From NCBI RefSeq assembly GCF_018614075.1, contig NZ_JAGGOZ010000137.1, positions 1-38,298 of the forward strand: a stretch of 38,298 bases of DNA. The letters run 5' to 3'. Positions within the stretch are counted from its first letter, which is position 1; each line of letters begins with the position of its first letter. The stretch comes from Streptomyces sp. ISL-94 (lineage in GTDB: Bacteria; Actinomycetota; Actinomycetes; Streptomycetales; Streptomycetaceae). This document shows positions 8,403-17,012 of the stretch, one piece after another. The translations under genes were made by a program, and so were the position numbers. Under the pieces are notes generated by a model. That model saw only the letters and a program-made list of their open reading frames with translations, searched no databases and was not told the origin of the DNA.

Positions 8403-11400
8403 CTACCCCTCTGACGACTTACCACCCGAACGAGTGGATCCCGCTGCCGCGCCGGCCTTCACGCCCCCCGCGCCCTGGCCGCCGACCACGGGCTTTCCGC
8501 CACCCGAAGGCGCCTCGAATGATTCCAACGCCTCAAGAACATCCTGGACACGGGAGATCTCCGCCTGAATGTCCTCGCGCCTGCGCACCAGGACCTCCAG
8601 CTCACGGCGGCCCTCCTCGACGAGCCGCTCGGCCTCCGCCTTGGCCTGCGCGAGGGCGTTCTCGGCCTCCCTGGCCAGCTCGGCCTTCTTCTGCTCGGCC
8701 TCCTTGAGCAGTGCCTCCGCCTTGCGCACCGCCGCGATGCGGACCTTGCTCGCCTCGCTGCTCGCGTCAGAGACCAGCGCCTTGGCCTTCGCCTCGGCCG
8801 CCACGCTCTGCTCGGTCGCCGCCCGCACCAGCTTGTCCACGCGCTCGCCGGCCGACTTCATCTGCTCGGCCGACTCCCGGCGGGCCCGCTCGTGCAGCTC
8901 CTCGACCTCCGACTCGACGCGGCCGCGCAGCTCCTCCGTCCGCTCCCTTATGGCAGCGGCGTCCGTCCGCGCGCCGACCAGCAGCTCGTCCGCGTCCGTA
9001 CGGGCCTTCTCCACCATGGAGTTGCCCGCGACGGTCGCCTCCGAGGTGATCCGCGCGGCCTCCTTGCGCGCCGCGTCGACCATCGCGTCGGCCTGCTCCT
9101 CGGCCGCCGTGGTGGCGGCGAGGGCCTGCTTCTGCGCTTCGGAGGTGAGATTGTCGGCCTCGGCCGCCGACTCGGTGATGAGCCGGTCGACCTGCTCCGC
9201 CGCCTCGCTGCGGCGCTTGTTGGCCTCCTCGCGGGCCTCGTCCAGCAGCCGCTCGGACTCCGCACGGGCCTCCGCGCGCACGCGCTCCGCGTCGCTCGCC
9301 GCCTCCGCCTTGACCCGCTCGGCCTCCGACCGGGTGCGGGTCGCGTGCTCCTGCGCCGAGGACAGCGCCTCCGACGCCTCCGCGCGCAGCCGCTCGGCCT
9401 CGTTCGCGGCCTCGCCGACCGTCCGCTCGTTCGCCTTGCGGGTCTCGGCGGTGAGCCGGTCCGCCTCCGCGGTGGCCTCGGTGACCAGGTGGTCGGCCTG
9501 CTCGGTGGCCTCGGTGACCAGGTGGTCGGCTTGTTCGGCAGCCTCGATGCGCAGCCTGCCCGCCTCGGCGCGGGCCTCGTCCAGCGTCTGCTCGGACTCC
9601 CGCTCGGCGCTCGCCAGGGTCTCGTTCGCCGCGACCGTGACCCGGTCCGCCTCCGCAGTGGCCTCGCCGATGATCCGGCCGCCCTCCGCACGGGCCTCGT
9701 CCAGGATCCGCGCCGCCTCCGTACGCAGCCGCTCGGCCTCCGCCGCGGCCTCGCCGACCGTGGCCTCGTTGGCCGCACGTGTCTCGTCGACCAGCCGGTC
9801 GCCCTCGTTCCGGGCGTCGACCAGGATCCTCGCCGAGTCCCGCTCGGCAGCGGCCAGCGTGTCGGCCGCCTGCTTGGTGAGGCGGTCCGCTGCCGCGGTG
9901 GCTTCGGCGACCAGGCTGTCGGCCTGCTCGGCGGCCCCGCTCCGGAGCCGGTTGGCCTCGGCGCGGGCCTCGTCCAGGGTGCCGGCGGCCTCGGCGCGGA
10001 TGGCATCCGCGGCGCTCTCGGCCTCGCCGACGGTGGCCGCGTTGGCCGCCAGGGTCTCCTCGATGAGCCGCTCGGCCTCCGAGGCCGCCTCGGTGACGAG
10101 CCGGTCCGCCTGCCCGGCGGCCTCGGTCCGCAGCCGGTTGGCCTCCGACCGGGCCTCGTCCAGCATGCCCGCCGCCTCGGCGCGGGTCGCGTCCGCCGCC
10201 TCCACGGCCTCGGCGGTGATCCGCTCGGCCCGGGCCGCCGCCTCGGCGACCATGGCCTCGTTGGCCGCCAGCGTCTGCGCGGTGAGCCGCTCGGCCTCCG
10301 CCGTCGCCTCGGCGGTGATCCGGGCGCCCTCGGCACGTGACGACTTCAGGGCCTCCGCCGCCTCGCCGCGGATGCGGTTCGCGTCGTCGCGGGCGTCCGC
10401 CCGGGTACGGGCCGCGTCCCGCTCGGAGGCGGCCAGCGCGTCCGTGGCCTCCGTACGCACCCGCTGCGCGTACTCGGCGGTGTCGCTGCGCAGCTGCTCC
10501 GCCTCGGCGATCGCGTCGCCGACCGTCCGCTCGGCCAGCGCCTTCGCCGCGTCCGTCTCCGTACGCGCCTCGCTGCGGATCCGGTTGGCGTCCTCGGTGG
10601 CCCGCTCCCGCTCCGCGTACGCGTCGCCGCGGACCCGCTCGGCCTCTTCCCCGGCCTCCGTCCTCGTGCGCTGCGCCGCGTGCTCGGCCGCGCTGCGCAG
10701 TCCGGCGACCTCCTCCTCGGCCTGCTCGTGCAGACCTGCCACGGACTCCCGTACCTGCTGGGCGGTGGCCTCCGCCGCCGACACCAGCTCCGAGGCGCGC
10801 CGTTCGGCCTCCTCGGTCAGGCGGGACGCCTCGGCCTGCGCCTCCTCCGAGCGGCGGCGGGCCGCGGACAGCAGCTCCTCGCTCTGCTCGCGGGCCTGCG
10901 CCCGCTCCAGCTCCGCGTCCGTACGGGCCGACGCCAGGGTCTCCTCGGACTCCCGGCGCCGCCGGGCGGCCTCCTCCTGCGCGGCGGCCAGCGCCTCCGC
11001 GGCCTCCGCGGCGACCCGCTCGGCCGCCGCCTTCGCCTCGGCGCGCAGCCGGTCAGCGGTCTCCTGCGCCTCGGAGCGCACCCGCTCCGCCTCGGCCTCG
11101 GCCTCGCCGCGCATCCGTACGGCGAGCTGCTCGGCCTCCGCGCGGACCCGGCCGGCGTCCTGCGCCGCCTCGGTGCCCAGCTGCTCGGCCTCCGCCTCCG
11201 ACTGTGCCTGGAGGGTGCGGATCCGCTCCGCCGACTCGGCGCGCAGCCGGTCGGTCTCCTCGGTGGTCTCCTTGCGGATGTTCTCCGCGGCCGCGCGGGC
11301 GTCGCGCAGCGTCTGCTCGGCGGTGCCCAGCCGGCTCTCGGCGTCCGTGTGCAGCCGTACGAGCTCCTCGTCGGCCTCCGCGCGCTTCGCGGCCAGCGCC

Positions 11401-13091
11401 TGCTCGGTCTCCTCGCGCCGGGCGAGGGCCGCCGCGTCCGCCTCGGCCCGTACGGCCTCCGCCTGCTCCTCGGCGTCGGCGCGCAGCCGCTCCGCCTCGG
11501 CGCGGGTCCGCTCCAGGGTCTCCTCGGCCTGCCGGCGCAGGGTGCCGGCCCGCTCGACGGCCTCGGCGCGGACCCGCTCGCTCTCGGCGGTCGCCCCGCC
11601 GCGCAGCTCGTCCGCGTCCGCCTTGGCCTTGCCGAGCAGTTCCTCGGCGGTCCTGGCCGCCTCCTCGATCTGCTGGACCGCCTCGCGGCGGGCCTCGCCG
11701 CGGATCCGCTCGCCCTCGGCGACGGCCTCCGCGCGCAGCTGCTCGGCTTCGCCGCGCAGCCTGCGGGCCTCCTCCTGGAGTTCGACCGTACGGGCCCGGT
11801 ACTCCTCGGTGTCGTCCTTCGCGGCGCCCTTGAGCTCATCGGCCGTCGCCGCCGCCTGGGCGCGCAGCCGCTCGGCCTCCGCCTCGGCTTCGCGGCGGAT
11901 CCGCTCGGCCTCCTCGGAGGCGGCGCGGGTGGTGGCCCGGGCGTCCTCCGAGGCCTTGTTCAGTACGTCCTCGGCGGTGCGGGCGGCCTTGGCCAGCTGC
12001 GCCGCGGTGTCCTCGGCCGCCGCCGTACGGGCCTGCTCGCCGGCCTCGGTGCGCAGCCGCTCGGCGTCCGCGCGGGCGTCGGCCAGGGACTGCTCGGCCT
12101 CCGCCTTGAGGGCCTCTGCCTCCTTGGTGGCCTCGCCGACCAGCCGGGCCACCTGCTCCTTGGCGGTACGGGTGCGCTGCTCGTTGACGGACTCCGCCGA
12201 CGCGAGCTGGCGGGCGGCGCTCTCCTTGGCCTCCGCGAGCACCTTCTCGGCCGCGGCGCGGGCCTCGCGCAGGGCGGCGTCGGCCTCCTGCACACGCGAC
12301 TCGGCGACCCGGCCCAGGTCGAGGGTCTGCCGGCGGGTCTGCTCCGCCTCGGCGGAGGTGGTGGAACGCAGCCGCTCCGCGTGCTCGCTGGCCTCCTGGG
12401 CCTGCGCGGAGGCGGCGGTCAGCAGCCGCTCGGCCTCCTTGCGGGCGCGCAGCAGGGTGGCCTCGGCCTCCGCACGGGCGGCCTCCGAGTCGGCGGCCAT
12501 CCGGCGCCGGGTCTCCTCGGCGACCCGGGCGGCCTCGGCGCGGGCGGCGTTCAGGGCCTGCTCGGCCTCGGCGCGGGACTCCTCCATGAGCCGGCGCGCC
12601 TGGGATTCGGTACGGGCGCGCAGCTGTTCGGCCCAGGCCACGTTCTCGTTGACGTGGGCCTCGACGGTCTGGCGGCGCTCGCCCAGCTCCTGGTCCAGGC
12701 GCTGGCGCCGGTTGACGGCCTCGGCGTGCAGCTCGGCCTGGAGGCGCGCCTGGTGCTCGGCGTGCTCCTGGAGGATGCGCTGGGTCTGCGCCCGGGCGTC
12801 GCGCAGTTCGCGCTCGGCGTCGGAGCGCATCTGGTCGGCCTGGATCTGGGCATTGCGGAGCAGCTGCTCCGCCTGATATCCCATGTCCGCGCCGTCGTAG
12901 GCGGGGCGGGACGCCAGAGCTCGGCGTACCTCGTGGAGCTTGGCGCGCAGCACCTCGACCTGGTATCCCAGGTCCTCAGCGTGCTGGACGGCCTTCCCGC
13001 GCTCCTTCTTCAGCCGCTCCATCTCGGCCTCGAAGCGCGAGAGATGGTCGGCCTCGGCCTGATGGCTCTCCTGGCTTTCGTAGCCCCGCAC
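8403..13091 (-). CDS. scy: Scy, giant coiled-coil polarity scaffold protein
   Basis: About 1562 residues, nearly all coiled coil and extremely rich in Ala, Glu and Arg. Scy is the Streptomyces tip-organising scaffold that works with DivIVA and FilP in the polarisome and influences ParA. After a short head (RGYESQE...), residues about 25-75 carry GYQVEVLRAKLHEVRR and form a canonical heptad segment. The rest is a long array of hendecad-based repeats (the 51-residue pattern described for Scy/FilP), with recurring A-E-A-E-R-L/V-R units. It ends in a Gly/Ala/Ser-rich tail. The S. coelicolor protein is 1326 residues as I recall, so this copy has a longer array. Start is uncertain: GTG at 13091 gives the family-like MRGYESQ; a TTG at 13121 with GGAG five bases upstream, or a TTG at 13133, would add 10-14 residues. 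Large minus-strand neighbour of filP. Confidence 0.93.
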   Translation of the reverse strand: MRGYESQESHQAEADHLSRFEAEMERLKKERGKAVQHAEDLGYQVEVLRAKLHEVRRALASRPAYDGADMGYQAEQLLRNAQIQADQMRSDAERELRDARAQTQRILQEHAEHQARLQAELHAEAVNRRQRLDQELGERRQTVEAHVNENVAWAEQLRARTESQARRLMEESRAEAEQALNAARAEAARVAEETRRRMAADSEAARAEAEATLLRARKEAERLLTAASAQAQEASEHAERLRSTTSAEAEQTRRQTLDLGRVAESRVQEADAALREARAAAEKVLAEAKESAARQLASAESVNEQRTRTAKEQVARLVGEATKEAEALKAEAEQSLADARADAERLRTEAGEQARTAAAEDTAAQLAKAARTAEDVLNKASEDARATTRAASEEAERIRREAEAEAERLRAQAAATADELKGAAKDDTEEYRARTVELQEEARRLRGEAEQLRAEAVAEGERIRGEARREAVQQIEEAARTAEELLGKAKADADELRGGATAESERVRAEAVERAGTLRRQAEETLERTRAEAERLRADAEEQAEAVRAEADAAALARREETEQALAAKRAEADEELVRLHTDAESRLGTAEQTLRDARAAAENIRKETTEETDRLRAESAERIRTLQAQSEAEAEQLGTEAAQDAGRVRAEAEQLAVRMRGEAEAEAERVRSEAQETADRLRAEAKAAAERVAAEAAEALAAAQEEAARRRRESEETLASARTDAELERAQAREQSEELLSAARRRSEEAQAEASRLTEEAERRASELVSAAEATAQQVRESVAGLHEQAEEEVAGLRSAAEHAAQRTRTEAGEEAERVRGDAYAERERATEDANRIRSEARTETDAAKALAERTVGDAIAEAEQLRSDTAEYAQRVRTEATDALAASERDAARTRADARDDANRIRGEAAEALKSSRAEGARITAEATAEAERLTAQTLAANEAMVAEAAARAERITAEAVEAADATRAEAAGMLDEARSEANRLRTEAAGQADRLVTEAASEAERLIEETLAANAATVGEAESAADAIRAEAAGTLDEARAEANRLRSGAAEQADSLVAEATAAADRLTKQAADTLAAAERDSARILVDARNEGDRLVDETRAANEATVGEAAAEAERLRTEAARILDEARAEGGRIIGEATAEADRVTVAANETLASAERESEQTLDEARAEAGRLRIEAAEQADHLVTEATEQADHLVTEATAEADRLTAETRKANERTVGEAANEAERLRAEASEALSSAQEHATRTRSEAERVKAEAASDAERVRAEARAESERLLDEAREEANKRRSEAAEQVDRLITESAAEADNLTSEAQKQALAATTAAEEQADAMVDAARKEAARITSEATVAGNSMVEKARTDADELLVGARTDAAAIRERTEELRGRVESEVEELHERARRESAEQMKSAGERVDKLVRAATEQSVAAEAKAKALVSDASSEASKVRIAAVRKAEALLKEAEQKKAELAREAENALAQAKAEAERLVEEGRRELEVLVRRREDIQAEISRVQDVLEALESFEAPSGGGKPVVGGQGAGGVKAGAAAGSTRSGGKSSEG
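9471..9536 (-). repeat. Tandem 33-bp duplication inside scy
   Basis: Positions 9471-9503 and 9504-9536 are consecutive copies of a 33-base unit differing at only two sites (C to T). On the minus strand each copy encodes the same eleven residues, EQADHLVTEAT. The unit is exactly one hendecad of the coiled coil, so the insertion lengthens the rod by one structural repeat without changing frame. Near-identity at the DNA level marks it as recent compared with the diverged repeats around it. Confidence 0.85.
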
Positions 13092-13282
13092 AGCGCGGTC
13101 CCATCCGTCCCCTGGTCGCAAGCTCACTCCCAATGAGCATCGCTCGCCCGCTGAACGACGCCCCCGGGGGAATGGTGTCAGATACCGGGGCAGGGGTCAC
13201 AGGCCCCGACCCCGTCTCCGCACCGAACCCCGGCCGAGCCATGGCCACTCTACCGGCCGGGGAATCGGGCCACAGTGGTCCG

Positions 13283-13711
13283 TCAGTGCTCGGGGTTGGA
13301 GGTGACGAGTTCGGTGAGGACGCCGTGGCAGTCCTTGGGGTGCAGGAAGGTGATGGAGGAGCCCATGGAGCCCGTGCGGGGCTGGTCGTAGAGGACGCGG
13401 ACGCCCTTGCCGCGGATGGCCTCCGAGTCGCCCTGGACGTCCTCGGTGCCGAAGGCGATGTGGTGGACCCCCTCGCCGTTCTTCGCCAGCCACTTGCCGA
13501 CCGCGGAGTCTTCCCGGGTCGGTTCCAGGAGCTGGAGGTAGGAGGCGCCGCCGTCGGACGTCTCGTTGATCTTCAACATGGCCTCGCGCACACCCTGCTC
13601 CTCGTTGACCTCGGTATGGAACACCTCGAAGCCGTAGGTGGCACGGTAGAACTCGACAGTCTTGTCCAGGTCGAAGCAGGCGATCCCGATGTGGTCGATT
13701 CTTGTCAGCAT
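13283..13711 (-). CDS. mce: Methylmalonyl-CoA epimerase
   Basis: A 142-residue vicinal-oxygen-chelate fold enzyme that interconverts (2R)- and (2S)-methylmalonyl-CoA, linking propionyl-CoA carboxylation to methylmalonyl-CoA mutase. Two beta-alpha-beta-beta-beta modules are visible. Metal ligand candidates are H7 (IDHIGIA), H83/H84 (GVHHIAF) and E134 (LTELV). The ATG at 13711 gives MLTRIDHIGIAC, the standard family start; the frame extends to 13822 but the extra 37 residues lack family similarity and run into the divergent thiolase promoter region. It is divergent from the thiolase and meaB genes, which fits a shared role in acyl-CoA metabolism. Confidence 0.95.
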   Translation of the reverse strand: MLTRIDHIGIACFDLDKTVEFYRATYGFEVFHTEVNEEQGVREAMLKINETSDGGASYLQLLEPTREDSAVGKWLAKNGEGVHHIAFGTEDVQGDSEAIRGKGVRVLYDQPRTGSMGSSITFLHPKDCHGVLTELVTSNPEH

Positions 13712-13846
13712 GGACCCAGTGCACCCCCCCGGAGGCCGGTCACGCAACGTGCGCGCGATCACACCGACAGCCCGGTGACCGCTGCCGTACCGCTCAGTAC
13801 ATTGACGTAAACCCTCGTTCACTCCTCATCCAAGGGGCTGTGCCTC

Positions 13847-15049
13847 ATGTCCGGATCGAACAACACCACTTCCGTGATCGTCGCAGGGGCCCGCACGCCC
13901 ATGGGGCGCCTGCTCGGATCGCTCAAGTCCTTCTCGGGTGCCGACCTCGGCGGCTTCGCCATCAAGTCCGCGCTGGACCGGGCCGGGATCTCCGGCGACC
14001 AGGTGCAGTACGTGATCATGGGCCAGGTGCTCCAGGCCGGCGCGGGCCAGATCCCGGCCCGCCAGGCCGCGGTCAAGGCCGGCATCCCGATGAACGTGCC
14101 CGCTCTGACCATCAACAAGGTGTGCCTCTCGGGTCTGGACGCGATCGCGCTGGCCGACCAGCTGATCCGCGCCGGTGAGTTCGACATCGTGGTCGCGGGC
14201 GGCCAGGAGTCCATGACGAACGCCCCGCACCTGCTGCCCAAGTCCCGCGAGGGCTACAAGTACGGCGCCATCGAGATGCTCGACGCGATGGCCTACGACG
14301 GCCTCACCGACGCCTTCGAGAACATCGCGATGGGCGAGTCCACCGAGAAGCACAACACCCGCCTGGGCATCGAGCGCGCCCCGCAGGACGAGTTCGCCGC
14401 CGCCTCGCACCAGCGGGCCGCGGCCGCGCAGAAGAACGGCGTCTTCGAGGCCGAGATCACCCCGGTCGAGATCCCGCAGCGCAAGGGCGAGCCGGTCGTC
14501 TTCTCGCTGGACGAGGGCATCCGCCCGGAGACCACGGCGGAGTCCCTGGGCAAGCTCCGCCCCGCCTTCGCCAAGGACGGAACCATCACCGCCGGCACCT
14601 CTTCGCAGATCAGCGACGGCGCCGCCGCCGTGGTCGTGATGAGCAAGGCCAAGGCCGAGGAGCTGGGCCTGGAGTGGCTCGCCGAGATCGGCGCCCACGG
14701 CAACGTGGCCGGCCCCGACAACTCCCTGCAGTCGCAGCCGTCGAACGCCATCCAGCACGCCCTGAAGAAGGAGGGCCTGGAGGTCGCCGACCTGGACCTC
14801 ATCGAGATCAACGAGGCCTTCGCGGCGGTCGCCGTGCAGTCAATGAAGGACCTCGGGGTGACGCCGGAAAAGGTGAACGTCAACGGTGGCGCCATTGCCC
14901 TGGGGCACCCGATCGGCATGTCCGGCGCCCGTGTGGTGCTGCACCTGGCGCTGGAGCTCAAGCGCCGCGGCGGCGGGGTCGGCGCGGCCGCGCTGTGCGG
15001 TGGCGGCGGCCAGGGCGACGCCCTGATCGTCCGCGTCCCCGGGGCCTGA
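13847..15049 (+). CDS. Acetyl-CoA C-acetyltransferase (thiolase)
   Basis: A 400-residue thiolase that condenses two acetyl-CoA to acetoacetyl-CoA or runs the reverse cleavage. The acylated Cys is C93 in NKVCLSG, the catalytic His is H354 in GGAIALGHPIGMSGAR, and the second Cys is C384 in ALCGGGGQG. Length is typical of the biosynthetic class. The ATG at 13847 is supported by AAGGGGCTG upstream at about 13832. A TTGACG hexamer at 13816-13821 region upstream is too close to act as its -35, so I do not place a promoter. MeaB follows on the same strand after 68 bases. Acetoacetyl-CoA from this enzyme could feed the ethylmalonyl-CoA pathway, butyryl-CoA formation or polyketide precursor supply. 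Confidence 0.95.
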   Translation: MSGSNNTTSVIVAGARTPMGRLLGSLKSFSGADLGGFAIKSALDRAGISGDQVQYVIMGQVLQAGAGQIPARQAAVKAGIPMNVPALTINKVCLSGLDAIALADQLIRAGEFDIVVAGGQESMTNAPHLLPKSREGYKYGAIEMLDAMAYDGLTDAFENIAMGESTEKHNTRLGIERAPQDEFAAASHQRAAAAQKNGVFEAEITPVEIPQRKGEPVVFSLDEGIRPETTAESLGKLRPAFAKDGTITAGTSSQISDGAAAVVVMSKAKAEELGLEWLAEIGAHGNVAGPDNSLQSQPSNAIQHALKKEGLEVADLDLIEINEAFAAVAVQSMKDLGVTPEKVNVNGGAIALGHPIGMSGARVVLHLALELKRRGGGVGAAALCGGGGQGDALIVRVPGA

Positions 15050-15117
15050 GCACCGGGCCGCGCCCGCAGGCGCAGCAGCACCCGTACCCCGTACGAGAAC
15101 CGAGGAGCGCAGCACAT

Positions 15118-16080
15118 ATGACGGCGGTGGACGTCCCCCAGCTGGTGGCCCAGGCACGTGAGGGCAGGCCCAGAGCGGTGGCCCGGCTGATCTCGCTGGT
15201 CGAGGGGGCGTCCCCGCAGCTGCGCGAGGTGATGGCGGCGCTGGCGCCGCTCACCGGCAACGCGTACGTGGTGGGGCTGACGGGGTCTCCGGGCGTCGGC
15301 AAGTCGACCTCGACCTCGGCGCTGGTGACCGCGTACCGCAAGGCCGGGAAGCGGGTCGGCGTGCTCGCCGTCGACCCCTCCTCGCCGTTTTCCGGCGGGG
15401 CGCTGCTCGGCGACCGGGTGCGGATGTCGGACCACGCCTCCGACCCGGGGGTCTACATCCGCTCCATGGCCACCCGGGGCCACCTGGGCGGCCTGGCCTG
15501 GTCCGCACCGCAGGCGATCCGGGTGCTGGACGCGGCCGGCTGCGAGGTGATCCTGGTCGAGACGGTCGGGGTCGGGCAGTCGGAGGTGGAGATCGCCGCG
15601 CAGGCGGACACCTCGGTGGTGCTGCTGGCCCCCGGGATGGGCGACGGGATCCAGGCCGCGAAGGCGGGGATCCTGGAGATCGGCGACGTGTACGTGGTCA
15701 ACAAGGCCGACCGGGACGGCGCGGACGCTACCGCGCGGGAGCTGAACCACATGCTGGGCCTGGGGGAGTCCCGGGGCCCGGGGGACTGGCGTCCGCCGAT
15801 CATCAAGACCGTCGCCGCGCGGGCGCAGGGCATCGACGAGCTCGTGGAGGCGCTGGAGAAGCACCGGGCGTGGATGGACGAGCACGGCGTGCGCGCCGAG
15901 CGGCGCACGGCGCGGGCGGCGCGCGAGGTGGAGACGATCGCGGTGACGGCCCTGCGTGCCCGGATGGCCGATCTGCACGGGAACGCCCGCCTGGAAGCGC
16001 TGGCGGCCCGGGTCGCCGCCGGGGAGCTGGATCCGTACGCGGCCGCCGACTCGCTGCTGGGAAGCCTGACCGAAGCCTGA
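15118..16080 (+). CDS. meaB: MeaB-type GTPase, methylmalonyl-CoA mutase chaperone
   Basis: A 320-residue G3E-family GTPase (MeaB/ArgK). It protects and reloads B12-dependent acyl-CoA mutases by gating adenosylcobalamin delivery. The P-loop is GSPGVGKST at 56-64, the switch region VDPSSPFSGGALLGDR is near 87-102, the DxxG-equivalent ETVGVGQSE is near 154-162, and the guanine specificity motif NKAD is near 197-200. The ATG at 15118 has GAGGAG at about 15102-15107. Downstream of the thiolase and near the epimerase, it fits methylmalonyl- or isobutyryl-CoA mutase metabolism. Neither mutase subunit is encoded in the window; in S. coelicolor an isobutyryl-CoA mutase gene lies further right, as I recall. 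Confidence 0.95.
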   Translation: MTAVDVPQLVAQAREGRPRAVARLISLVEGASPQLREVMAALAPLTGNAYVVGLTGSPGVGKSTSTSALVTAYRKAGKRVGVLAVDPSSPFSGGALLGDRVRMSDHASDPGVYIRSMATRGHLGGLAWSAPQAIRVLDAAGCEVILVETVGVGQSEVEIAAQADTSVVLLAPGMGDGIQAAKAGILEIGDVYVVNKADRDGADATARELNHMLGLGESRGPGDWRPPIIKTVAARAQGIDELVEALEKHRAWMDEHGVRAERRTARAAREVETIAVTALRARMADLHGNARLEALAARVAAGELDPYAAADSLLGSLTEA

Positions 16081-16082
16081 TG

Positions 16083-16108
16083 CGGGCGGGCCCGCCCGAC
16101 CCTAGACT
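16083..16108 (+). promoter_or_regulatory. Palindrome after meaB and -10 candidate for bL37
   Basis: CGGGCGGGCCCGCCCG at 16083-16098 is a perfect 16-base palindrome just after the meaB stop and may help end that transcript. TAGACT at 16103-16108 matches the actinobacterial -10 pattern TANNNT. No convincing -35 is seen at 17-18 bases. It would place the transcript start about 30 bases before the bL37 start codon, with the AGGGAG binding site in between. Confidence 0.4.
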
Positions 16109-16146
16109 GGCGAACGCCCGGAATACCCCGATCCAGGGAGTGGCTC

Positions 16147-16221
16147 ATGGCCAAGCGCGGCAACAAGAAGCGAGCACGCAAGAAGAAGAAGGCGAACCAC
16201 GGCAAGCGTCCCAACGCCTGA
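16147..16221 (+). CDS. 50S ribosomal protein bL37 (24 residues)
   Basis: A 24-residue, highly basic peptide beginning MAKRGNKKRARKKKK and ending ANHGKRPNA. The length, Lys/Arg content and the ANHGKRPN ending match bL37, the small actinobacterial large-subunit protein first seen in mycobacterial ribosome structures, where it sits in rRNA. The ATG at 16147 has a clear AGGGAG ribosome binding site at 16135-16140, six bases upstream. A 20-bp terminator follows 23 bases after the stop. It is below the usual minimum length for gene callers and easily missed. Confidence 0.88.
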   Translation: MAKRGNKKRARKKKKANHGKRPNA

Positions 16222-16244
16222 CCGACCGGACCGTCCGAGCAGTA

Positions 16245-16287
16245 CGGGAGGAGCCTCACCCCTGCGACAGGGGTGAGGCTCCTCCCG
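16245..16287. terminator. Perfect 20-bp hairpin, bidirectional terminator
   Basis: Positions 16245-16264 and 16268-16287 are exact reverse complements around the loop cga. It sits between the ends of bL37 (+) and the PepSY gene (-), so it can terminate both convergent transcripts. The right arm ends five bases before the PepSY stop codon. Confidence 0.9.
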
Positions 16288-16291
16288 CGTG

Positions 16292-16867
16292 TCAGCGGTT
16301 CTCGTCCTGGCCGCTGTTGCTGTCGGAATCGGAGCGGGACGAGACCTTGGCGGTCGTGGCGTCCACGGAGGTGTCCCAGGTCTTGTCGGAGGCGGTCTTG
16401 ACCTCGACGTGCCAGTACGGGGCCTTGCCGTTGTCGTCGTCATCGTCCCAGTCGACCGACTGGACCTGCCCCGGGTAGGCGGCAAGGGCCGCCTTGATGG
16501 CCTGCTGGGCGGTGACCTTGGCATCGAGCAGCGCCTTGTTCTCGCCGCTGTCCTGGCCGGTTTCCTTGTCCCGCGTGGTGACCGCGCCGCTGATGGCGTC
16601 GACCTCCAGCTCGGCGTGACCCGTGCCGTCCTTGCTGATCACGTCCACGTGCCAGGCGGAGCCGTCCTTGTCGAGGGACTCGACGACGCCCGGGTACTCC
16701 TTGAGTGCCGCGGCGGCAGCGCCATCGGCTGTCACGTCGACGCGGGGGGCGGTGGCCGCGGTGACGGCTCTCGCCGTGTCGGTGGACGCCGCCGCGGCGG
16801 CCGCCACCGGGCCTCCCACCATCAGGACCACGGATGCGGCCGCGGAGATGTACACGTTGCGCTTCAT
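16292..16867 (-). CDS. Secreted PepSY domain protein
   Basis: A 191-residue exported protein. The N terminus MKRNVYISAAASVVLMVGG... followed by an Ala-rich stretch ending near AAAAAAS (about 22-28) is a signal peptide. Two PepSY-like modules follow: residues about 50-100 (AALKEYPGVVESLDKDGSAWHVDV) and about 115-180 (AIKAALAAYPGQVQSVDWDDDDD, then YWHVEV). PepSY domains are often found on propeptides and envelope proteins and are thought to inhibit or modulate proteases. The tail is Asp/Ser-rich. The ATG at 16867 has GGAGGTCC upstream. It lies 145 bases downstream of a MarR gene on the same strand. Precise role unknown. Confidence 0.88.
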   Translation of the reverse strand: MKRNVYISAAASVVLMVGGPVAAAAAASTDTARAVTAATAPRVDVTADGAAAAALKEYPGVVESLDKDGSAWHVDVISKDGTGHAELEVDAISGAVTTRDKETGQDSGENKALLDAKVTAQQAIKAALAAYPGQVQSVDWDDDDDNGKAPYWHVEVKTASDKTWDTSVDATTAKVSSRSDSDSNSGQDENR

Positions 16868-17012
16868 GGCTGGACCTCCTCAGGCCGGCCGCGACCGCTT
16901 GCGGTAGCGCGGCGGGCGGCCGGCAGCGAGCGTTCCCACCCAATGTCCCATCGATCGCCGAGGAGGGCGCGGCGGACGCCCCTCGCCCCCGGACCTCGCC
17001 CGGAACCGCGCC

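Noticed and set aside
8569..12876. 1435-residue open frame on the + strand opposite scy
   Set aside because: It is the antisense shadow of the Ala/Glu/Arg repeat array, giving Ser/Ala/Arg-rich sequence with no domain. Long antisense frames are expected in such GC-rich repeats.
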